In this document: positions 1 to 8,940 of the stretch, in pieces
Numbering within the stretch: the stretch's first letter is position 1
How the letters are laid out: every line of letters starts with the position of its first letter
Assembly (NCBI RefSeq): GCF_003408845.1
Contig: NZ_LRTV01000008.1
Span: 1-63,328, forward strand
From: Gardnerella massiliensis
GTDB taxonomy: Bacteria; Actinomycetota; Actinomycetes; Actinomycetales; Bifidobacteriaceae
Length of the DNA stretch: 63,328 nucleotides
Direction: 5' to 3'
The notes under the pieces: model-generated
The model's database searches: none
Seen by the model: the letters and a program-made list of their open reading frames with translations, nothing else
What the model was told of the DNA's origin: nothing
Program-made: the position numbers and the translations under genes

Positions 1-11
1 GGGGGGGGGGG
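1..11. repeat. Poly-G homopolymer tract upstream of surface-protein gene
   Basis: The window opens with 11 consecutive G, directly followed by T-rich sequence. It lies about 60 bases upstream of the likely -10 box of the large surface-protein gene. Long G tracts slip during replication and are classic phase-variation sites in bacteria. It may also simply be where an assembly broke, so the true tract may be longer. Confidence 0.7.
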
Positions 12-26
12 TATATTTTTTCTTTC

Positions 27-183
27 ATTAAACAGTTGTTTAATCTCTCCACAAAATATTTTTCTAATGATATAATGTCTTAACGGGCTAGCTGTATTTA
101 TTCATATAGATACAGCTATTGGCTTATAAAGGAACATTGTCAATGTGCGTTGAGTTTTGGATGCTGAAATTTCTACATTGACG
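27..183 (+). promoter_or_regulatory. Promoter region with several palindromes before surface-protein gene
   Basis: An extended -10 (TGATATAAT, 68-76) is the best promoter core; no good -35 is visible. Around it lie a perfect operator-like palindrome ATTAAAC-AGTT-GTTTAAT (27-44), an inverted repeat TAGCTGTAT (89-97) with ATACAGCTA (110-118), and TGTCAATGT (138-146) with ACATTGACG (175-183). The first could bind a dimeric regulator upstream of the promoter; the other two would fold in the 5' leader. The regulator is unknown. Confidence 0.5.
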
Positions 184-277
184 TTGAAAAATTAATAGCA
201 GTAACCATAACAGAGACGGATATTAAATCTCAAAACTAAAGAAATCACTGGTTTTGTAACAGTTGCAAGGAGGAAAC

Positions 278-3200
278 ATGAGTAGAAGATCTATGAAGCA
301 TGCGCGTAAAGTGAGTTTGGACGCCACAATTAACCAAGCTCTTGCAAAAACTGTTGATGCTCGCAAAGTTACAGCGTTGACAGTTGGTGCCGCAGGAGTG
401 ATAGTTGGCGCTTCACTCGCTTTCGGAACAGCGCCTGCGATGGCTGCGGAAACAAACGCTCTTGATTCTCACTCTTCAGCGGAAAAGCAACAGTCTGCGG
501 AAGATATTTATGATATCGATGTAGACGTCATTGGCAATCAGTCTGACACAGATGCAACTGACAATCAGTCCGGCAAAGAATCTCAAGACTTAGACTTATT
601 CAATGATGATTTAGACTTAAGTGATTTGGATTTGCCAGAAGATAGCGATAATACACAAAACGCAAATCAAAGTGCCGCCAGCGATGAAGCTAAATCAAAC
701 GAAGAAGATCAATCTATTAAAGAAGACAGAGCGGGCGAAGAAAAGAAGCCTAACGAAGTAGACTTCTCCAAGTCAATGCCAAATATTTACGGTTGGGCAA
801 CTCCAAACAATACTTTTGACACTGATCTTGCAAAGCAAGAAGTTGTGTATCACCTTCCAAAGCCAGAAGATGGCAAGAAGATTGTTCGCGTTGTGATTTT
901 GCCAGATTCAAGAGACGGCATTAATACTGATGAGGAAGCTGCATATACGGGCTTAATTGAGTATGATTCTGATCGCGTAGATTCAATGCATCAGACGTAT
1001 TCTGGAATTTACGAGTTAAAGAAGAATCCTGACGGCAGCGCAGATTTGATTATGAAGCAGCCGTTTAGGGATGCAGGAATTAAAACAGGCCAAGGTTATT
1101 GCGCAAACCGCTCAATCTTCCTTTACTATAACGAAGGTGATTTGCAACACAACGCAACATCTAACAACTTCCGTGCTGCAACGCTTGTGCCGCCAAAGGT
1201 AGCAAAGTCAATCGTATTAAAGTATAACGAGCGACTTTCTGCAGACACTGTGCGCAAAATGCTTCACGAAGCAGTGAATCTTCCAACTGATCACAAAGCT
1301 GGAGATAATGTAGACAATATGAGCGTTGCTGACCAGCTTGTTTCTCAAAGCCGGTCAAATGGTGTTGGCTTGCGCGTTGACGATAGTACTGTGAACAACA
1401 CTCCGGACACAGTGGACGCAAAAATTCCTGAAAGTATGGGCGCATACGACGACGACATGTTCTCCAAAATCAACACTAAAAATGGCGACGACTACGCACT
1501 TGGTTCGAACACGCTTAATACCTACATGGTGACGGATCTTGGCATGAAGTCCCCAGCAATACCGCTTACTGTAGTTCGTTACGACGATCGCATCGAAAAG
1601 TTGGAAGTAGAAAATCCAAATAATCTTACTGCTGACGACAGGAATGCTATTGCAAAGCGCGTTGCTGAAAAGAATCATATTGACGCAAGTAAAGTTAGCG
1701 TAGACAACGAAGGTAACGCTACAATCAACTTCGATAATCTATTCCAGCAGAATCCTCCTGTTATTAGCAAAGATACGCTGGTTATGAAGAAGCGCTTGCA
1801 CTTGCAAGATGGAGATATTGAGCTACCTTCTGGTGAAAACGCTGTGCCTGTTTATAATCCGATTGCGTACTCGAGTGCTGATGTTGCTCGAATTAAGCAA
1901 GCTATTTTCGACGCGAATAAGAACAACAGTAAGCTCGGTCTTACTAGCGTGGATCAGATTACTCTTGAGTATCTTAAGGGTAATCTTACGAAAACCGGTA
2001 AATCTAATGAGGGTATTTCAAACGGACAGAGCGAAAACACTATTACCGTTAAGATTAGTACAGACAAAGCTGTTGGTTCGTTTAAGTCGGATATTCGAAA
2101 TAATAAGATTACGCGTTCTGTTGATTTGCGTAAAGATTACGACGTGAACTTCGACAAAACAAAGCTCGATGGCCGCGACAGTGACGAAGGCTTGGAATGG
2201 AGTGAAGATCACAAGACGCTTATTTATCGTTACGATTCTTCGCTCGGAAGCGAGTTTAATACTAACGATCTGATTAGGATGCTCAAGGCAACTCCTAAGG
2301 GAGATTTAGCTTCTAAAGGCTTGCGAAACCTCGATGGCTCCGACCGCTTTAACTTTAGTCGTGAAGGCACAGGCGGTAAGCGTGCATATTCTCACGTTAA
2401 TTTCTTCATGGATGAAAACGGTGAGCCAACTGGTGTTCTCGATATACTTTCTCAAACTCCAAAGGGCCTTAATGAGCCAGGTCTTGCTGTAGCAAATTCT
2501 GGAGAAAAGATGAGCGAGTCCGAGTCAAAGGCTGGAAAGTACAGCTTCGACAACGACAGTGAGTCGGTAACAGTTGCAGCAAAGGAAGGAAAAGTATATA
2601 AGGCGCGTTTGTTCGTGGACCCTTACCATCCGTATTACTACATGTATGTATATGACAAAGGTAAGAACGTTTACAATACATCTAAAGCAATTAATATTCT
2701 GTTCGTTCCTCAAACAAAGAACAAGAAGCAGGACTTAATCGCTTCCGTTGACAAGAACAAGACTTTGCCAGACGGAACTCCTACGGATCCAACGTATTAC
2801 AACGCTACTCCGGAACTTCAAAAAGCTTACGACGACGCTTTAGCTGAAGCTAAGAAAGTATCTGAAGAAGCTCAAAAGAAGAGCGACGAAGATATTAAGA
2901 AGAATCCGGAACTTCAAGCAAAAATTGATAACGTTACGCTTAAGCTCGATAAAGCTCGTAAGGATCTTGACGGTGATCCAACCGATAAGAATCCTTTGCA
3001 AGAGTCCGTTAAGGAGCATGGTGACGACGCTAATAGCGGAACGCAAGCAACCGACAAATACAAGAATTTGGACGGTGACTCGTTTAAGACTCCTGACGGC
3101 AAGCCGGATAATGATAAGAATGCGAAAGCTAAAGAAGCTAAGAAAGCTTACGACGATGCTTTAGCAGAAGCGCAAAAGCTGGTAGCAAATCCTAACGCTA

Positions 3201-6200
3201 CACAAAAGCAAGTTGATGCAGCAAGAGATACTCTCGATAAGGCTCGCAAAGCTCTTGACGAATTCGCAACAGACAAAGACAAGCTTAACGAATCAGTCAA
3301 TACTAATAGCGGAATTGATACTGGCAGTGAGGAAAACGGTATAGCGGATGCTGATCCTCGCTACCAGAACGCTACTGACGACGAGCGTAAAGCTTACGAC
3401 GATGCTGTAAAGAAAGCTGCTGAATTAGCTAAAGATCCTAACGCAACGCAGACTGACTCTGATACTGCTGCAGACAAGCTTAAGGAAGCAAAGGAAGCGC
3501 TCGATAAGCGCGAAACCAACAAGAAGCTTCTTGACGCTCAAGTACAGCAGAGTCACGATAATGACAAAGCTGACGATCTTGAATCTGCAAGCGTGTTCTA
3601 CCGCAACGCTAAGAAGATGGCGGACGGTGAAGAATTAAACGGAGTTGATAAGAATACTGCATTAGGATACGCGGACGCTTATGACAAGGCGCTTGAAAAC
3701 GCCAATAACGTTCTTAAGGATCCAAAGGCAACGCAAAAGCAAGTTGACGACGCGCTTGATAAGCTCAAGAAAGCAGAAGGCGACTTGCATAAGCTTTCTA
3801 GCGATCCGACGGATATTACTAAGACTGTTGCAGACAACTTTGCCGGCAATAAGCTTCCTGCGTACTTCAACGCTAAAGATAAGGCGAATGCTGGGGACGC
3901 GGACGCGGCGCAAGCATTCAAGGATTACAATGAAGCTTACGAAAAAGCGAAAGCTATTAAGAATAAGCTTGCGGAGGATCCTCACGCCAATATTGATACG
4001 AGGGAGATTGAGGCTGCAAAGAAAGCTCTTGACAAAGCTCGCGAAGTAATCGAAAAGTACAATACCGACGCTACTAAGCTTAAGGCTTCAGTAGATGACG
4101 ATAAAGCTACGCAAGATGATCCTGCGTACGCAAACGTTTCGGACGAAAATGCTTCTGACGAAGCAAAGCAAGCAAAGAAAGCCTACGACGACGCGCTTGA
4201 AGAAGCTAAGAAAGTACTCGGAAATAAGTTAGATAAAGACGTTGACGAAAACGGAAACGTAATACCTAACGATAAGAAGAATACGGATAAGAATGTCGAC
4301 GACAAAGACTTCCTTGACGGCGTGCAAAAGCATGCTGATGGTCGCGCTTTGCAAAGCGACGTTGACAAAGCTTTGGAGAATCTCGATAAAGCGCGCAAGG
4401 AGCTGCAAAAGTACGCAACTAAGACGGATGCTTTGAAGAAGTCTATCGACACCGATTCGGACACTAAGAAAGATCCTTCTTACAAGAACGCTTCCGACAC
4501 TGGTTACAAAAATGACGAAACCAAGGTAACGGATAACGCTGAGACGCCTGCAAAGAAAGCCTACGACGAAGCGTTAGAAGAAGCCAAGAAAGTTGCGAAC
4601 GACCCTAAGGCTACACAAAAGCAAGTCGACGAAGTTAAGAAAAAGTTGGATGAAGCTCGCAAGAAGATACAAGACGAGTACAAAACCGACATCACTAAGC
4701 TCGACGACTCCACAAAGATAGACAGCACGAAGGATCCTGCATACAAAAACGCTGCTGACCCTAATGCTTCTGAAGATGCTCAAAAAGCAAAGCATGAGTA
4801 CGACAAGGCGTTAGCAAAAGCTCGTGAGCTCATCGCAAAGCACAACGGCAAAGATGTGCCTCTCAGTGAAAAACCAACGCAAGCACAAATCGACGACGCT
4901 CTGAAGAAGTTGCAGAAAGCGCGCGAAGATTTGCAAAAGTACGCTACAAGAACGAAGGAATTGCGTGACGAAGCCGGGAAAGACGGCGACTTCACCAAGA
5001 CCACTGAATTCCAGAACGCAGTTGATCGTGCGGGAGACAATGAAAACCCGGATGTAGCGGAGTACAAGAAGGCGTTGGATGAAGCTAATCGCTTGTTGAA
5101 CGACCCGAATGCTACGCAGAAGCAAGTCGACGAAGCGTTGCGCAAGTTGAAGCATGCCAAGGACCTTATTGCTGATAAGTATAAGACCGTCTTGGATGAT
5201 TTGCAGCGAGCATACGACAAGGATGAGCCGTTTAGCAAGACGCTTGAGTACACGAATGCGTTGAACGCAGGAGACAATAACGGGAACAACCCGGATGTGG
5301 CGGCGTACAAGAAGGCGTTGGATGAAGCTAAGCGCGTGCTGAACGACCCGAATGCAACCCAAAAGCAAGTTGACGACGCGTTAAGCAAGCTGAGGGAAAC
5401 AAGAGACCTAATTGCAAAGAAGTACAAGACCAATAAGGAAGAGCTGCAGAAGGAATATGACAAGGATGGATCCTTCACAGCTTCGCCAGAATTCAATGGT
5501 GCGTTAGTATCTATTGGTTTAGACGGCGAAGAAAACCCGTATGTGGCAGCGTACAAGAGTGCATTGACTGAAGCTAAGCGCGTGCTGAACGATCCGAAGG
5601 CTACCCAAAAGCAGGTTGATGATGCGTTGCGAAAGCTTAAGGAAGCAAGGCAGCGAATTATTGACAACTACAACAGTGGTGACGATTTTGACTTCGACGA
5701 CCTTGGTGATTTGGGTGACTTTGGCGACGATAGTGACGCGAACGAAAATGGCGACGGCAATTATAACGGTGGCGGCAATTATAGTGGCGGCGGCTATAGC
5801 GGCGTCTATAATAACGGTTCTGCTAATGGGTTCGGAACCGGTTCCGTTGAAAGAGTAGAAACCGTTGACAAATCTGCCCTGAAAGTTGAAGTAGATAATT
5901 CCGTGAGCACTATCGGCAACGGCGAAAATGCATACACGCACTCGTATGTCACTGTTGCTAATACGCCGGAAGCCAAGAACTACCAGAACGCGCTCGACCA
6001 CGCTAAGCAGGTGCTTTCTGACCCTAACGCCACACAAGCTCAGGTTGACGAAGCACTTAACGCTTTGCGAAACGCAAAGGATGCTCTGTCAAAGCGGCTT
6101 GCTGGCAACGAAGGAAAGTCTAACGGTGGCAAGATTGCGGATACCGGTGCAAACATTTCGGCATTCGCAGGTCTTGCTGCGACCCTTGCTAGATTAGGTA

Positions 6201-6241
6201 TTGCAGGTTTTGTTGCACGACGTCGCAAGAATCGCAAATAA
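278..6241 (+). CDS. Large cell-wall-anchored surface protein with FIVAR-like repeats
   Basis: Start is ATG 278, six bases after AAGGAGG (267-273). The 1987-residue product has a long signal peptide with a basic N-region and a hydrophobic core ending near APAMAAE (about residues 50-56). An Asp-rich stretch follows, then a region of about 700 residues that I do not recognise. From about residue 840 to 1960 come about 12 helical repeats of the type AYDDALAEAKKVL...NATQKQVDDAL..L..AR, which resemble FIVAR modules of Gram-positive adhesins. A Gly/Tyr-rich linker (NYNGGGNYSGGGY) precedes the last repeat. The C-terminus is a sorting signal: IADTG, a hydrophobic stretch, then RRRKNRK, so anchoring by a sortase is inferred with a non-LPXTG motif. 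A role in adhesion or biofilm is inference; the ligand cannot be told. DNA repeats span about 2800-6100, so copy number may vary between strains. Confidence 0.9.
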   Translation: MSRRSMKHARKVSLDATINQALAKTVDARKVTALTVGAAGVIVGASLAFGTAPAMAAETNALDSHSSAEKQQSAEDIYDIDVDVIGNQSDTDATDNQSGKESQDLDLFNDDLDLSDLDLPEDSDNTQNANQSAASDEAKSNEEDQSIKEDRAGEEKKPNEVDFSKSMPNIYGWATPNNTFDTDLAKQEVVYHLPKPEDGKKIVRVVILPDSRDGINTDEEAAYTGLIEYDSDRVDSMHQTYSGIYELKKNPDGSADLIMKQPFRDAGIKTGQGYCANRSIFLYYNEGDLQHNATSNNFRAATLVPPKVAKSIVLKYNERLSADTVRKMLHEAVNLPTDHKAGDNVDNMSVADQLVSQSRSNGVGLRVDDSTVNNTPDTVDAKIPESMGAYDDDMFSKINTKNGDDYALGSNTLNTYMVTDLGMKSPAIPLTVVRYDDRIEKLEVENPNNLTADDRNAIAKRVAEKNHIDASKVSVDNEGNATINFDNLFQQNPPVISKDTLVMKKRLHLQDGDIELPSGENAVPVYNPIAYSSADVARIKQAIFDANKNNSKLGLTSVDQITLEYLKGNLTKTGKSNEGISNGQSENTITVKISTDKAVGSFKSDIRNNKITRSVDLRKDYDVNFDKTKLDGRDSDEGLEWSEDHKTLIYRYDSSLGSEFNTNDLIRMLKATPKGDLASKGLRNLDGSDRFNFSREGTGGKRAYSHVNFFMDENGEPTGVLDILSQTPKGLNEPGLAVANSGEKMSESESKAGKYSFDNDSESVTVAAKEGKVYKARLFVDPYHPYYYMYVYDKGKNVYNTSKAINILFVPQTKNKKQDLIASVDKNKTLPDGTPTDPTYYNATPELQKAYDDALAEAKKVSEEAQKKSDEDIKKNPELQAKIDNVTLKLDKARKDLDGDPTDKNPLQESVKEHGDDANSGTQATDKYKNLDGDSFKTPDGKPDNDKNAKAKEAKKAYDDALAEAQKLVANPNATQKQVDAARDTLDKARKALDEFATDKDKLNESVNTNSGIDTGSEENGIADADPRYQNATDDERKAYDDAVKKAAELAKDPNATQTDSDTAADKLKEAKEALDKRETNKKLLDAQVQQSHDNDKADDLESASVFYRNAKKMADGEELNGVDKNTALGYADAYDKALENANNVLKDPKATQKQVDDALDKLKKAEGDLHKLSSDPTDITKTVADNFAGNKLPAYFNAKDKANAGDADAAQAFKDYNEAYEKAKAIKNKLAEDPHANIDTREIEAAKKALDKAREVIEKYNTDATKLKASVDDDKATQDDPAYANVSDENASDEAKQAKKAYDDALEEAKKVLGNKLDKDVDENGNVIPNDKKNTDKNVDDKDFLDGVQKHADGRALQSDVDKALENLDKARKELQKYATKTDALKKSIDTDSDTKKDPSYKNASDTGYKNDETKVTDNAETPAKKAYDEALEEAKKVANDPKATQKQVDEVKKKLDEARKKIQDEYKTDITKLDDSTKIDSTKDPAYKNAADPNASEDAQKAKHEYDKALAKARELIAKHNGKDVPLSEKPTQAQIDDALKKLQKAREDLQKYATRTKELRDEAGKDGDFTKTTEFQNAVDRAGDNENPDVAEYKKALDEANRLLNDPNATQKQVDEALRKLKHAKDLIADKYKTVLDDLQRAYDKDEPFSKTLEYTNALNAGDNNGNNPDVAAYKKALDEAKRVLNDPNATQKQVDDALSKLRETRDLIAKKYKTNKEELQKEYDKDGSFTASPEFNGALVSIGLDGEENPYVAAYKSALTEAKRVLNDPKATQKQVDDALRKLKEARQRIIDNYNSGDDFDFDDLGDLGDFGDDSDANENGDGNYNGGGNYSGGGYSGVYNNGSANGFGTGSVERVETVDKSALKVEVDNSVSTIGNGENAYTHSYVTVANTPEAKNYQNALDHAKQVLSDPNATQAQVDEALNALRNAKDALSKRLAGNEGKSNGGKIADTGANISAFAGLAATLARLGIAGFVARRRKNRK

Positions 6242-6275
6242 GCGTTAGTTACTTTATGTAATTAACATTGCAGCC

Positions 6276-6326
6276 AACGTGCTGGTGTGAACTTTCTCCC
6301 ATGAGTTCACGCCGGCACGTTTTTTA
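6276..6326 (+). terminator. Rho-independent terminator after surface-protein gene
   Basis: An 18-bp stem (6276-6293 with 6304-6321, two G-U pairs) with a 10-base loop is followed by a T run at 6320-6326. It separates the surface-protein gene from the thi operon. The remaining 6327-6600 is AT-rich with no gene visible. Confidence 0.9.
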
Positions 6327-6601
6327 TTAGTGTAATTAGTGTGGTAGGTAATTAAACGTAATTAATACGAAATTAAACAAATAAAGCCCTATTTTTTATG
6401 ATAATTAGCGCCTGTTCTTCATAAAAGTGTTAAAATTTTGCATTAGTTGCGATGTGAAAAGTCAGCAATGTCGTTTCCATTTTGCAGCTGCGTGATATAA
6501 ATTTACAAAATTAAATTCGCGAAAATTGCTGGCTATTTTCAAAGCAAGTATGCATACGTGCGTGAAAGTGCTGTAAAAGGCCGCAATATTTTGCTGTAAG
6601 T

Positions 6602-6626
6602 GCATAGTTTGAAACACAAACTATGC
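6602..6626 (+). promoter_or_regulatory. Hairpin directly 5' of the TPP aptamer, competing with P1
   Basis: GCATAGTTTG (6602-6611) and CAAACTATGC (6617-6626) form a perfect 10-bp stem with a 5-base loop. Its 3' arm shares bases 6622-6626 with the P1 helix of the following thiamine aptamer, so the two cannot form together. This suggests an anti-P1 switch element lying 5' of the aptamer. Fold is by eye only. Confidence 0.6.
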
Positions 6627-6713
6627 TCCCGGGAGCTTGTTCTATACAGGCTGAGAGGGCGGAAGCCGACCGGAAACCTGATGCGGGTAATGCCGCCGTA
6701 GGGAAGGAGTATA
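6622..6713 (+). promoter_or_regulatory. TPP (Thi-box) riboswitch
   Basis: The conserved THI elements are present: CTGAGAG (6651-6657), ACCTGATGCGGGTAATGCCG (6677-6696) and GTAGGGAA (6698-6705). P1 can be drawn as 6622-6629 with 6706-6713, and this includes the GGAG of the ribosome site AAGGAG (6704-6709) before thiO ATG 6715. TPP binding would thus hide the ribosome site and shut off translation of thiO and probably the operon. Confidence 0.93.
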
Positions 6714-6714
6714 T

Positions 6715-7785
6715 ATGCGAAATATTCGTATTATTGGTGCAGGTATTATCGGTTTAGCAACAGCGTGGAGACTTACGGAAGCTGGCGTAAAAGTCAGCAT
6801 TATTGATCCGGATCCAGTCTCGGGCGCTTCTCACCATGCTGCCGGCATGCTAGCTCCTACAGCAGAAATGCAATATCAGCAAGAAGCGTTGTATCCACTT
6901 ATGTTCGAGTCTGCAACCATGTATAAGGAATTGGTTGATTCGGTTGCAAAGTACACCGATAAGCCAACCGGCTACTTAGAGTGCGGCTCTTACGTAATTG
7001 GCGGCGACGCTGCAGATAACGAGCATGTAAACGAGTTGCTAAACTTGCAGCATCGTTACGGCCGTAGAGCTGAGCATATTTCTGTTAGTAAGCTTCGTGA
7101 AATTGAGCCTGCTCTTTCGCCAACTATTGCTGGCGCTGTAAGCGTGCCGGACGACCATCAAATCAATCCTCGTCTTTTCACTGCAGCTATGATTGATGCA
7201 CTTGAAAAGCGCGGTGTTGTTATTGAGCGTCGCGCTTCGACTCCAGATGATTTAGGACCGGACACAGTTTTGGCATCCGGCTTGGGTGCTAAGGATATGC
7301 TTCCGCAGCTTAAGCTTCGCGCTGTGTGGGGCGATATGATTCGCATGACTATTCCAGAGCCTCTGCGCCCAATTTTGAGCTCTGTGGTTCGTGGTTTTGT
7401 GCATGACCGTCCAGTTTATTTGGTCCCTCGCGCTAAGGAAACAGGCGAGCTTGTGCTCGGCGCTACTTCTCGCGAAGACGACCGCGATATTCCAAAGGTT
7501 GGCGGCGTGCTCGACTTGCTTCGCGATGCTGCAAGCGTGCTTCCTGGCATTCAGGAATGCTCGATTACTGAGGTTACCGCTGGCGGCCGCCCTGGAACTC
7601 CAGACGATTTGCCGTTCATTGGTATTGATCCTAAGACGCATACTACGATTTCCACTGGCTACTTCCGTCACGGTATTTTGCTCACCGCTTTGGGTTCTTC
7701 TTTGACTACAAAGCTTGTGCTTGAGCAAGAGTTGACTGAGAAGGAAAAGGGCTTCTTGGAAAGCTGCGATCCTGCTCGCTTCTAG
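6715..7785 (+). CDS. thiO: Glycine oxidase ThiO (FAD-dependent)
   Basis: ThiO oxidises glycine with O2 to the glycine imine used for the thiazole ring of thiamine. The 356-residue protein starts with a Rossmann FAD motif (IIGAGIIGLATAWRL) and ends with a D-amino-acid-oxidase type segment (TAGGRPGTPDDLPFIG, then GYFRHGILLT). The length fits the family. Directly behind a TPP riboswitch and ahead of thiS and thiG, which supports ThiO over sarcosine or other DAO-type oxidases. The O2-using route, in place of ThiH, is notable in an organism that grows with little oxygen. After the stop the DNA carries four 16-bp tandem units. Confidence 0.9.
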   Translation: MRNIRIIGAGIIGLATAWRLTEAGVKVSIIDPDPVSGASHHAAGMLAPTAEMQYQQEALYPLMFESATMYKELVDSVAKYTDKPTGYLECGSYVIGGDAADNEHVNELLNLQHRYGRRAEHISVSKLREIEPALSPTIAGAVSVPDDHQINPRLFTAAMIDALEKRGVVIERRASTPDDLGPDTVLASGLGAKDMLPQLKLRAVWGDMIRMTIPEPLRPILSSVVRGFVHDRPVYLVPRAKETGELVLGATSREDDRDIPKVGGVLDLLRDAASVLPGIQECSITEVTAGGRPGTPDDLPFIGIDPKTHTTISTGYFRHGILLTALGSSLTTKLVLEQELTEKEKGFLESCDPARF

Positions 7786-7843
7786 TTACGCAAGTTTCTT
7801 GTAACGCACGTTTCTAGTTACGCAAGTTTCTAGTTACGCAATT
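7780..7843. repeat. Four 16-bp tandem units spanning the thiO stop
   Basis: Units of TTCTAGTTACGCAAGT (7780-7795) repeat with exact 16-base spacing at 7796, 7812 and 7828, with a few substitutions. The first unit contains the thiO stop codon TAG, and two later units repeat the TAG. The block fills most of the thiO-thiS gap. Confidence 0.85.
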
Positions 7844-7870
7844 TTAATAGACGTTAATAAAGGTTGAATT

Positions 7871-8077
7871 ATGCAAATCGTCGTCAATGGTGAAACTATT
7901 GAAGTTCAAGATGGGCTAACTGTTTCTGAGCTTATTGCTCAACGTTACGGCTCTGACGCTGGTCCTGGCATAGCTGTTGCAATTGGCGACGATGTGCTTT
8001 CACACAATCAGTGGGCGTCGACTGTGATCTGCGATGGTAATCAAATCGAGATTCTCAGCGCAGTTCAAGGTGGCTGA
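7871..8077 (+). CDS. thiS: Sulfur carrier protein ThiS
   Basis: A 68-residue ubiquitin-fold protein ending in the diagnostic Gly-Gly (SAVQGG). ThiF adenylates the C-terminal glycine, which then becomes a thiocarboxylate that gives sulfur to ThiG for thiazole formation. It has the family N-terminus (MQIVVNGETIEVQDGLTVSELI) in part and the usual length. It sits between thiO and thiG with a modest ribosome site (AAAGG) in front of ATG 7871, so it is part of the same TPP-controlled operon. Confidence 0.95.
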   Translation: MQIVVNGETIEVQDGLTVSELIAQRYGSDAGPGIAVAIGDDVLSHNQWASTVICDGNQIEILSAVQGG

Positions 8078-8115
8078 CGTTTACAAAATATTAAATTTTA
8101 AATAAAAGGCTTAAA

Positions 8116-8940
8116 ATGGCAGAAAATAATTCTGAAAATAATGCAGAAGAAAGTGTCGATACTTGGCAGCTTTGCGGCAAAACTTTACACTCAAGGCTTT
8201 TGCTTGGCACTGGCGGCATGACGAGCATTGACATTATGGAAAAGACGCTTGTAGCTTCGGGTGCGGAAGTGGCAACTGTTGCTTTGCGTCGTCACGCAAA
8301 GACTGGCGTAGATATTTACGGAATGCTTCAGCGCCATAATATTAACGTTTTGCCAAATACTGCAGGATGCAAGACAGCGCATGACGCTGTGCTCACGGCA
8401 AAAATGGCTCGTGAATCTCTTGGAACCGACTGGATCAAGCTCGAAGTTATTGCAGACGACGATACTTTGCTTCCAGATACTCGCGAAGTGTTGCTTGCTG
8501 CAGAAAAGCTGGTTGAGGAAGGCTTTGACGTACTGTGCTACACGAATGACGACCCGATTGTGGCTCGTCGTTTGGTTTCGCTTGGTGTGAAGGCTGTGAT
8601 GCCTGGCGGCGCTCCAATTGGAACCGGCCTTGGTATTTTGAACCCTCGAAATATTGAGTTGATCGTGCGCGAATGCAAGGAAGCTGGCGTTCCTGTGATT
8701 TTGGATGCCGGCGTTGGCACAGCTTCCGACGTTGTTAAAGCTTTTGAAATCGGCTGCTCCGGCGTGCTTCTTGCAAGCGCTGTAACTCGCTGCCCGGACC
8801 CTGTAACTATGGGTCGCGCAATGGCTGCAGCTGTAACTGCTGGAAAGCTTGCTCACGACGCTGGACGTATTCCAATGCGAAATCACGCGCTTGCTTCTTC
8901 GCCTGTTGAAGGTCGCGCTTGGGCGGATTCTGTGCTGTGA
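8116..8940 (+). CDS. thiG: Thiazole synthase ThiG
   Basis: ThiG condenses deoxyxylulose 5-phosphate, the glycine imine and ThiS-thiocarboxylate into thiazole phosphate. The 274-residue protein is a TIM barrel; the Schiff-base lysine lies in WIKLEVI, and phosphate-binding loops are visible in [10 protein letters not shown] and [11 protein letters not shown]. An N-terminal Asn/Glu-rich stretch of about 18 residues precedes the conserved core. The gene ends in an overlap with thiF (GTGA), so the two are translationally coupled. Confidence 0.95.
   Translation: MAENNSENNAEESVDTWQLCGKTLHSRLLLGTGGMTSIDIMEKTLVASGAEVATVALRRHAKTGVDIYGMLQRHNINVLPNTAGCKTAHDAVLTAKMARESLGTDWIKLEVIADDDTLLPDTREVLLAAEKLVEEGFDVLCYTNDDPIVARRLVSLGVKAVMPGGAPIGTGLGILNPRNIELIVRECKEAGVPVILDAGVGTASDVVKAFEIGCSGVLLASAVTRCPDPVTMGRAMAAAVTAGKLAHDAGRIPMRNHALASSPVEGRAWADSVL

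Noticed and set aside
4780..5667. 295-codon open frame on the minus strand inside the surface-protein gene
   Set aside because: It mirrors the FIVAR repeats of the plus-strand gene, has no ribosome site, and its sequence is the expected complement of repetitive Lys/Ala/Asp codons.
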